From Sulfuricurvum sp. (GTDB lineage: Bacteria; Campylobacterota; Campylobacteria; Campylobacterales; Sulfurimonadaceae), in NCBI RefSeq assembly GCF_023229695.1, contig NZ_JALNYS010000030.1:1-6401 (forward strand): a stretch of 6,401 nt of DNA, written 5' to 3'. Each line of letters starts with the position of its first letter. The first letter of the stretch is position 1. The position numbers were made by a program, and so were the translations under genes. Below the pieces are notes generated by a model. The model saw only the letters and a list, made by a program, of their open reading frames with translations. It did no database searches and was not told the origin of the DNA. Positions 1-5,377 of this stretch are shown in pieces.

Positions 1-2
1 GT

Positions 3-869
3 GTGATCATTCTGTTTTTGTTCGGATTCTCCTTTCTCCTAAAACGGATCGCAAAACGCTATATTACCGATAATGAGCGGTTTTATACCGCCAATAAAAT
101 CGTCACCTTTATCAATGTCACGTTTATTATTTTGATCCTCCTGTTTAGTTACATCGACAATGTCGGGTATCTTGCCACGGTGCTCGGATTTGCCTCAGCC
201 GGTCTTGCGATCGCTATGCGAGACTGGTTTATGTCGATTCTGGGATGGCTCGTCATTATCGTAGGGGGGGCGATTCATGTCGGAGACCGAATCCGTGTCG
301 AGAAAGACGGAATGGTCTATGTGGGGGACGTACTGGATATTTCCCTGCAAAGGATCACGATCATGGAAGACGTGACGCTGACAACCGTCGAACAGAACCG
401 CCGGGGGGGGAGAATTATTTTTGTTCCGAACAATTATATTTTTACTTCGTTAATTGCCAACTATACCCATGGAGCCCTCAAAACGGTGTGGGACGGAATT
501 GACATAATGATCACCTTTGATTCCAACCACAAAAAGGCGGCTCACATTGTCAAAGAGATTTGCCGAAAATACTCCAAAGGGTACACCGACATCACCCGTA
601 AACAGCTCAATAAGCTGCGTGACCGCTACAGTTTGAAAAATACGAATGTCGAACCGCGTGTGTTTACCTTTATTGAATCGAATGGAATGAAAGTGAGTGC
701 GTGGTACCTTACCAATGCCTATGCGACACTGACGTTGCGCAGTACGATCTCCGCCGAGATTGTGGATGCCTTCAATGCGGAACACGATATTACGATCGCC
801 TATCCGACCCAAACGTTTTATACCGGACGGATTGTTAAAAAACAGCCTCCCCCAATGGAAGAATCATGA
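3..869 (+). CDS. MscS-family mechanosensitive ion channel, 5' partial
   Basis: This is an inner-membrane channel of the MscS family, which opens under membrane tension to release solutes during hypo-osmotic shock. The frame is open to the left edge, so the GTG at 3 may be internal and the N-terminus is probably missing. Visible hydrophobic segments lie at about residues 1-12 and 33-52. They are followed by a Gly/Ala-rich pore-lining TM3-like helix (residues 61-95, containing LGFASAGLAIAMRDW) that leads into a VGDRI turn, the usual entry to the MscS beta domain. FVPNNYIFTSLIANYT (about residues 140-155) fits the conserved (V/I)PN motif of that domain. The C-terminal part resembles the cytoplasmic vestibule. 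The stop overlaps the mtaB start (ATGA). Two G homopolymers (7 G at 264-270, 8 G at 403-410) lie in the coding sequence. The family call is secure; the physiological subtype is not. Confidence 0.88.
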   Translation: MIILFLFGFSFLLKRIAKRYITDNERFYTANKIVTFINVTFIILILLFSYIDNVGYLATVLGFASAGLAIAMRDWFMSILGWLVIIVGGAIHVGDRIRVEKDGMVYVGDVLDISLQRITIMEDVTLTTVEQNRRGGRIIFVPNNYIFTSLIANYTHGALKTVWDGIDIMITFDSNHKKAAHIVKEICRKYSKGYTDITRKQLNKLRDRYSLKNTNVEPRVFTFIESNGMKVSAWYLTNAYATLTLRSTISAEIVDAFNAEHDITIAYPTQTFYTGRIVKKQPPPMEES

Positions 870-2110
870 AACAAAAAGTTTATTTTAAAACCTTCGGCTG
901 CCGGACCAACCTTTTTGATTCGCAGGTGATGATGAGTGCCCTCAAAGATTACGACGTGACCGAAGATGAGTCGCAAGCCGATATCGTGGTCGTCAACTCC
1001 TGCACCGTGACCAACGGTGCCGACGTGAGCGTTCGCGGATACATCAACCAGATTGAGCGGCAAGAGAAAAAAGTGTTTTTGACCGGATGCGGTGCCCATA
1101 CCAAAGGGGAGAGCCTTTTTGGAGCGGCAAAAGTACACGGAGTATTCGGACAATCGGAAAAAATGAAGATCAATACTCTGCTGTCGCAAGAGAACCGGTT
1201 TTATGAAATCGGGGATCTCAATTACATCGATGATGCAATTGTCGATGAATTTGTCGGAAAATCACGCGCCTTTATCAAAATACAAGAGGGGTGCAATTTT
1301 CGGTGCAGTTACTGCATTATCCCCTATGTACGTGGGGATGCGCGGAGTATGGACGAAGCGAAAATTCTTGAACAGGTGAATCGTCTGGCCGGCAACGGAT
1401 TCGGGGAATTTGTTTTGACCGGGACCAACGTGGGGAGCTACGGTCAGGGTGAAGGGCACAGTATTGCGGAACTGATGAAAAAAATGGCGCGGATCCGCGG
1501 TGTCCGTCGTATTCGTGTCGGGAGCTTGGAACCGATTCAGATTAACGAGTCGTTTCGTGAAATTTTGGATGAGCCGTGGCTCGAACGCCACCTTCATATT
1601 GCGATTCAGCACAGCTCCAACACGATGCTCAAAATTATGAATCGCCGTAACCGCTTTGAGAGCGATGCAGAACTTTTCGGAATGTTACACGCAAAAGGGT
1701 TTGCCCTCGGGACCGATTTTATCGTCGGTCATCCGGGAGAGAGCGATGCGTTATGGGATGAGGCGATGCGCAATGCGGCGCAGCTGCATCTGACCCATAT
1801 CCACCCCTTTACCTTTTCTAAACGCGACGGTACCCCCTCGGCGACGATGAAGCCTGAGGTAAACGGTACCGTGGCAAGCCGTAGAATGGGAGAGCTGAAC
1901 GCTATGATCGCCTCCAATAATCTGGAATTTCGACGGAACATCACGACGCCGCTTGAGGTATTGATCGAATCGGAATCGGACGGGTCGTACATCGGGTATG
2001 ATCAGTTTTATAACAAAGCCGTTATTCAGTCAAACGAAGATCTCAGCGGAAACTGGATTACATTGGAACACTATGAGGTATACAATGAATATAACATGGC
2101 CAAATTTTAA
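866..2110 (+). CDS. mtaB: tRNA (N6-L-threonylcarbamoyladenosine(37)-C2)-methylthiotransferase MtaB
   Basis: This radical SAM enzyme adds a methylthio group to t6A37 of ANN-decoding tRNAs, giving ms2t6A, in the cytosol. The 414-residue product has normal family length. The N-terminal methylthiotransferase domain carries the three ligands of the auxiliary Fe-S cluster: C12 (FGCRTN), C46 (NSCTV) and C75 (TGCGA). The radical SAM CxxxCxxC motif is C143, C147 and C150 (GCNFRCSYC), followed by IIPYVRG. GTNVGSYG (about 185-192) and IVGHPGE (about 288-294) are also typical. The FGCRTN start and the IPYVRG motif point to MtaB rather than MiaB or RimO. A purine-rich GGAAGA lies 3 nt before the ATG, which overlaps the upstream stop by 4 bp. 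The 3' end overlaps the FtsH-like gene by 26 bp if that gene starts at 2085. Confidence 0.93.
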   Translation: MKQKVYFKTFGCRTNLFDSQVMMSALKDYDVTEDESQADIVVVNSCTVTNGADVSVRGYINQIERQEKKVFLTGCGAHTKGESLFGAAKVHGVFGQSEKMKINTLLSQENRFYEIGDLNYIDDAIVDEFVGKSRAFIKIQEGCNFRCSYCIIPYVRGDARSMDEAKILEQVNRLAGNGFGEFVLTGTNVGSYGQGEGHSIAELMKKMARIRGVRRIRVGSLEPIQINESFREILDEPWLERHLHIAIQHSSNTMLKIMNRRNRFESDAELFGMLHAKGFALGTDFIVGHPGESDALWDEAMRNAAQLHLTHIHPFTFSKRDGTPSATMKPEVNGTVASRRMGELNAMIASNNLEFRRNITTPLEVLIESESDGSYIGYDQFYNKAVIQSNEDLSGNWITLEHYEVYNEYNMAKF

Positions 2111-3764
2111 CCGTAAGAATCTGAAATTAAACCGTAATCAGCTGATTTTTGCCTTCTCCGGAGGAATCCTTCTGGTGTTGCTGCTGTATGCGCTTTTGCG
2201 TGACGGCGTTGCGACGATAACTCTCAATGAAGCGATTAAGCTGATCGAATCCGATCAGATCGAAAAAGTCGTTGCGGATGAGGGGTATACGTACTTCTCT
2301 ACCAAAGAGGCGGGTGTGGTCAAAATCGCTACCTCGCAACTCCCCTCGGAATTGACCGCCCATTTAAAAATTGAGCCGAAAGGGGGATCGAGATGGGGAT
2401 GGATTTTTCTGTTTCTGATTGTTTTCGGAACCGGCGGTTATTGGGTCTGGAAAACCAAACTCGGATTTTTGGATACGGATGGGTCTGAACCGCTAGTGAC
2501 AAAAGCGATCGACACCGAAGCGCCCTCCGGCAGTATCGTTCCGGTGAAATCCAATGTTCGCTTCAGCGATATCGGCGGTATCACAGACGTTAAAGAGGAA
2601 CTAGAAGAGATTATCGATTTCCTCCGCAATCCCAAACGCTACTACAGCTTCGGTGCACGAATGCCGCGAGGAGTATTGCTGGTCGGCCCTCCGGGGGTCG
2701 GAAAAACGATGATTGCCAAAGCGGTTGCCGCCGAGGCGGATGTCCCCTTTTTCTACCAAAGCGGAGCCTCTTTTGTTCAAATTTATGTCGGTATGGGGGC
2801 GAAGCGGGTCAGTGAACTCTTTTCGGCTGCCAAGAAAAATGCCCCATCGATTATTTTTATCGATGAGATTGATGCCGTCGGTAAAAAACGTGACGGCGGC
2901 CGAAATGATGAACGGGAAGGGACCCTTAATCAATTGCTGACGGAAATGGACGGATTTGAGGAGACCAGCGGGATTGTCGTTATTGCCGCGACCAACAATA
3001 TTGAAGTGATGGACAATGCTCTGTTGCGTGCCGGGAGATTTGACCGGCGAATTTTTGTTGAACTTCCGACCGCAGCCGAACGGATTGCGATACTTGAGAA
3101 ATATTTGCGAAATATACCCCATGAACTTGATATTGATGAAATCGCCAGAATGACGGTCGGCTTTAACGGTGCCGCTCTGGCAGCCTTGGTCAATGAAGCG
3201 GCATTGCTCTGTTTGCGTCAGCATGAGTTACAGGTGACGCACGAACATTTTTTAGCCGTCAAAGATAAAGTGATCTTCGGTAAGAAAAAAATAGCGATGC
3301 TGACTCCCGAGCAGCGCTTGTATCATGCACGATATCAGGCCGGGAAAGTTTTTGCGGCGACGTGGTTTGATCTGCCGTACGAGAAGATCACCCTTAGCAA
3401 CGATCATATTACCCCGCCGACTGCACAGCCGCGTCTCAAACACGAGCTTGAGTCCCATGTCCGGATCCATTTGGGTGGGATCGTAGCGTGCGATCTTCGT
3501 TTCAAAGAGCACGCTTCGAACGCCTCGCACGATTTGAAACTGGTGTACGAAATGGTCCACTCTATGGTATACGAATACGGTATGGGACAATCACTGATCC
3601 CCTCTTCCGACGATGAACGGTGGCTCATTGATCGTCTCTATCAGGAGACGATGACCCTTTTAACCCGTCATCAGAGTGCTCTCAACGCGATTGAAGAGAT
3701 TCTAAATGAATACGAACAGATATCCAAAGCATTGGCACAGGTAACCATTCATGATTTTTCATAG
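2085..3764 (+). CDS. FtsH-like membrane AAA+ ATPase lacking the HEXXH protease motif
   Basis: This is a membrane-anchored AAA+ protein with FtsH architecture, 559 aa from the chosen start. The frame is open from 1998, but the ATG at 2085 is preferred because GAGG (2075-2078) precedes it by 6 nt and it gives an FtsH-like N-terminus. Two transmembrane helices (about 19-37 and 104-121) flank a small periplasmic domain. The ATPase motifs are intact: Walker A GPPGVGKT (201-208), pore loop YVG (234-236, Tyr for the usual Phe), Walker B IIFIDEID (256-263), sensor-1 N304/N305, and SRH arginines R315 and R318. In the C-terminal domain the expected HEAGH is Y417-Q-A-G-K421, so both zinc-binding His and the catalytic Glu are gone. 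D483 aligns with the third zinc ligand and remains. The inference is an ATP-driven unfoldase, chaperone or scaffold without peptidase activity. Product length is shorter than canonical FtsH. It overlaps bioV by 14 bp. Confidence 0.88.
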   Translation: MNITWPNFNRKNLKLNRNQLIFAFSGGILLVLLLYALLRDGVATITLNEAIKLIESDQIEKVVADEGYTYFSTKEAGVVKIATSQLPSELTAHLKIEPKGGSRWGWIFLFLIVFGTGGYWVWKTKLGFLDTDGSEPLVTKAIDTEAPSGSIVPVKSNVRFSDIGGITDVKEELEEIIDFLRNPKRYYSFGARMPRGVLLVGPPGVGKTMIAKAVAAEADVPFFYQSGASFVQIYVGMGAKRVSELFSAAKKNAPSIIFIDEIDAVGKKRDGGRNDEREGTLNQLLTEMDGFEETSGIVVIAATNNIEVMDNALLRAGRFDRRIFVELPTAAERIAILEKYLRNIPHELDIDEIARMTVGFNGAALAALVNEAALLCLRQHELQVTHEHFLAVKDKVIFGKKKIAMLTPEQRLYHARYQAGKVFAATWFDLPYEKITLSNDHITPPTAQPRLKHELESHVRIHLGGIVACDLRFKEHASNASHDLKLVYEMVHSMVYEYGMGQSLIPSSDDERWLIDRLYQETMTLLTRHQSALNAIEEILNEYEQISKALAQVTIHDFS

Positions 3765-4269
3765 CGGGTTTTCCCTGTGCAACGATCACCCTTTTTTTAC
3801 CCCTTTTTTTAAAAGGAGCGATTATACCGTTGCCGGATTTAGTTACGGAGCGATCAAAGCGGCGCGTTACGCCGCAGGAGCCGAGGAACGGATCGATACC
3901 CTTCAGCTTTTTTCCCCCGCTTTTTTTCAGACCAAAAAAGAGTCATTCCGGCGGCTTCAGATGGGAGCCTATCTCAACGATCCCATCGGCTATACCGGAA
4001 AATTTATCGAGAGCTGTTTTGCCCCGTGCCCGGTAGGGGAAGTTGCGCTTGACCCTGACGCAAACGAGCATCAATTGCGTGAACTGCTCTATTTTGTGTG
4101 GGACGATACGCTGATGCAGACGATTAAAACCAAAGGGATACGGATCGAAGTCTACCTCGGTCTTGAAGATCGTGTGATCGATGTGGCCGGAGCGAGAGAG
4201 TTTTTTATCCCCTACGCCACGGTAACATCGATCAACCGCGCCAACCATTTTTTAGAGGAATGTTTGTAA
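3751..4269 (+). CDS. bioV: BioV-type pimeloyl-ACP methyl ester esterase
   Basis: This compact alpha/beta hydrolase matches the BioV family as I know it from Helicobacter and relatives. BioV removes the methyl ester from pimeloyl-ACP methyl ester, ending the BioC-dependent pimelate stage of biotin synthesis in the cytosol. The 172-aa length fits, being much shorter than E. coli BioH. The nucleophile elbow is G29-F-S31-Y-G33. IDTLQLFSPAFFQ (48-60) and IEVYLGLEDRVID (132-144) are characteristic; D140 or D144 is the likely acid. H166 (NHFLEE) is the likely catalytic histidine. The ATG at 3751 has AGG at 3739-3741 and lies inside the end of the FtsH-like gene, so translation is probably coupled. 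The N-terminus is rich in TTT Phe codons, giving several T7 runs. No other biotin gene is visible in the window. Confidence 0.85.
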   Translation: MIFHSGFSLCNDHPFFTPFFKRSDYTVAGFSYGAIKAARYAAGAEERIDTLQLFSPAFFQTKKESFRRLQMGAYLNDPIGYTGKFIESCFAPCPVGEVALDPDANEHQLRELLYFVWDDTLMQTIKTKGIRIEVYLGLEDRVIDVAGAREFFIPYATVTSINRANHFLEECL

Positions 4270-4275
4270 AAATGG

Positions 4276-4578
4276 GTGAAAATAAATACCTTTTTATCTC
4301 AAAATTTAGAAACGGAAGTTTTGGAGTTTAAAGAAGCAAAGAATGGTTACGATTTTGACTCTTTGGGTGAATATTTTAGTGCTCTTTCGAACGAAGCCAA
4401 CCTCAAAGGGCATGATGAAGCATGGCTCATTTTTGGTGTAAAAGACAAAGACAAAAGTATCGTCGGGACGCAATTTCGCCATGATCAAGCGAAGCTCCAC
4501 AGTCTAAAAGCAGAAATCGCCAATCACATAACGAACCATATCACCCTTAAAGAGATTCATGAAGTCAAAAACGGATAA
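4276..4578 (+). pseudogene. Truncated AlbA_2 (Schlafen-type) domain protein, N-terminal remnant
   Basis: The 100-aa product matches the start of AlbA_2-domain proteins, a DNA/RNA-binding family often annotated as ATP-binding proteins or transcriptional regulators and usually several hundred residues long. The signature is ETEVLEFKEA (about 11-20), then YFSALSNEANLKGHDEAWLIFGV with a central GTQF-like segment (about 64-67). Only this first domain remains. The frame stops at TAA 4576-4578. Immediately after, the +1-shifted frame reads KGCVVMMK, resembling the next strand of the family (GKRVVMF-like), so a 1-nt frameshift near 4575 may precede the true break near 4600, where REP-like DNA begins. 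Start: GTG 4276 is in frame but poorly placed, because AGAGGA at 4254-4259 is 16 nt away. An out-of-frame ATG sits at 4272. The remnant starts 7 bp after bioV and is the first AT-rich gene. Cellular role is unknown. Confidence 0.72.
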
Positions 4579-5377
4579 AGGGTGTGTGGTCATGATGAAA
4601 AACGGAAGTGGGGTTTTAACCCCGCAAAAAGAGAAGATGGAGGGAGCCAATGTGACACTAAAGTCCAACTTCCGAAGAGATTGCAATTTAGGTGGGACTG
4701 AAGTCCCACTTCCAATCGGAACTGACACTTCAGTGTCGGAAAGTAATGTAGGCGGCGGCGGGGTTAAAACCCCATTTCCGAGAAAGTATACTCATTTGCC
4801 ACATATTGATTTGAAAGGGTATTATCAGTTTGTGACATTTAGAACATTTGAGAGTGTTGATGAATTTGTGCGGAAGTGGGATTTTAGTCCCGCTATGAGC
4901 AATAAAGAAAAACAACAAAAGATAGATGAATATTTGGATGTATCTATCAAAGGGGCTTACCTTAAAAATGATATTTTGAAATATTTATTTGACTTTTTAA
5001 TCAGTAATGATAAAAAGCTTTATGAGCTTGTAGCATTTTGTGTTATGAATAATCATGTGCATATTCTTTTTAAACCATTGGAAAGTTTGAGTAAGGTTAT
5101 GCAGATGATTAAAGGTGTAAGCGCTAAAAAAATCAATGAGCTTTTAGGTAAAAATGGAAAGTTTTGGGCTGATGATTATTACGATAAAGCAATTAGGAAT
5201 GAAAATCATTTTTTGGTGGTGTATGAGTATATTAAAAATAATCCACTGAAAATAGGTGAGATAAACAATAGCGAGGCTAAAGCCTCACTTCCGAATGGGA
5301 CTAACACTTTAGTATTGGAAAATAATATAGGCGGGGTTAAAACCCCACCCCCGAGATTTTATGGAGTTTTTGAATGA
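4559..5377 (+). CDS. REP-associated tyrosine transposase (RAYT, Y1/HUH family) with hairpin-encoded extensions
   Basis: This is a single-strand DNA transposase-like HUH endonuclease of the IS200/IS605-related Y1 family. RAYTs cleave and join REP hairpins in single-stranded DNA. The core begins at about residue 75 with RKYTHLPHIDLKGYYQFVTFRT. The HUH motif is H166-V-H168 (NNHVHILF). The likely nucleophile is Y224 in YIKNNP, a typical Y1 context. Residues 1-74 and about 236-266 lie outside the core and are largely translated from REP-like hairpins; VGGGGVKTPFPR and IGGVKTPPPR are the matching ends of the two blocks. Residues 105-112 come from an internal hairpin. The true start is uncertain: ATG 4559 overlaps the AlbA_2 remnant and has AAAGAG 5 nt upstream; ATGs at 4592, 4595 and 4637 are in frame. 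The first about 14 codons may be AlbA_2-derived DNA. Low GC. Catalytic residues look intact. Confidence 0.85.
   Translation: MKSKTDKGCVVMMKNGSGVLTPQKEKMEGANVTLKSNFRRDCNLGGTEVPLPIGTDTSVSESNVGGGGVKTPFPRKYTHLPHIDLKGYYQFVTFRTFESVDEFVRKWDFSPAMSNKEKQQKIDEYLDVSIKGAYLKNDILKYLFDFLISNDKKLYELVAFCVMNNHVHILFKPLESLSKVMQMIKGVSAKKINELLGKNGKFWADDYYDKAIRNENHFLVVYEYIKNNPLKIGEINNSEAKASLPNGTNTLVLENNIGGVKTPPPRFYGVFE
4603..4625 (-). repeat. REP-like hairpin, left-most copy, inverted relative to the others
   Basis: CGGAAGT leads into the palindrome at 4608-4625, GTGGGGTTTTAACCCCGC, which has 8-bp arms with one G-T wobble and a 2-nt loop. It is the reverse complement of the hairpin type found at 5331-5348, so the two face each other across the RAYT gene. 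It starts where the AlbA_2 homology ends and is a candidate left boundary of the inserted element. It is read as part of the RAYT frame (NGSGVLTPQ). Confidence 0.8.
4692..4775 (+). repeat. Left trio of REP-like hairpins inside the RAYT frame
   Basis: Three short palindromes lie in tandem. At 4692-4709, GTGGGACT and AGTCCCAC are perfect 8-bp arms around a GA loop. At 4722-4739, CTGACACT and AGTGTCGG pair with one wobble around TC. At 4758-4775, GGGGTT and AACCCC (6 perfect bp) flank AA. Spacers contain TTCC(G/A). A degenerate fourth copy may lie at 4652-4669, followed by TTCCGAA. The block matches the trio at 5271-5348 in order, spacing and frame, apart from 6 extra bases (a GGC/GCG expansion near 4751-4759). 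It encodes residues about 45-73 of the RAYT protein. Confidence 0.85.
4871..4893 (-). repeat. REP-like hairpin inside the RAYT catalytic core
   Basis: CGGAAGT leads into the palindrome 4876-4893, GTGGGATTTTAGTCCCGC, with 8-bp arms including wobble pairs and a TT loop. It matches the copy at 4603-4625 at all but a few positions and has the same orientation. It encodes RKWDFSPA (residues about 105-112) in a different codon phase from the copy at 4603, so the similarity cannot come from a conserved peptide. Confidence 0.75.
5271..5348 (+). repeat. Right trio of REP-like hairpins inside the RAYT frame
   Basis: The palindromes are at 5271-5288 (GCGAGGCT / AGCCTCAC, one mismatch), 5301-5318 (CTAACACT / AGTATTGG, one mismatch plus a wobble) and 5331-5348 (GCGGGGTT / AACCCCAC, one mismatch), each with a 2-nt loop. 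They start exactly 30 bp apart. The first two repeat the 30-bp spacing of the left trio, and the block starts 579 bp after it, a multiple of three. It encodes residues about 238-264, just before the RAYT stop, and lies upstream of the ribosome binding site of the ORF6N gene. Confidence 0.85.

Noticed and set aside
245..502. Open frame overlapping the mscS-like gene on the + strand
   Set aside because: It is a shadow in another frame of a clear channel gene; the peptide is Arg/Gly-rich with no family resemblance.
1998..2084. Upstream extension of the FtsH-like ORF to 1998
   Set aside because: It overlaps mtaB deeply, and the ATG at 2085 has a better ribosome binding site and leaves a normal FtsH-like N-terminus.
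2601..3224. 207-codon open frame on the - strand
   Set aside because: It lies antisense to the FtsH-like ATPase core, whose motifs fix the true frame; the product shows no recognisable domain.
3792..3927. Several T6-T7 runs at the start of bioV as phase-variation tracts
   Set aside because: They are explained by Phe codons (TTT) in a Phe-rich N-terminus and are short for slippage; unlike the G runs there is little precedent.
4692..5348. Regular palindromes considered as a CRISPR array
   Set aside because: Units are 18-bp hairpins with 12-18-bp similar spacers lying inside a coding frame; there are no constant repeats with unique spacers.
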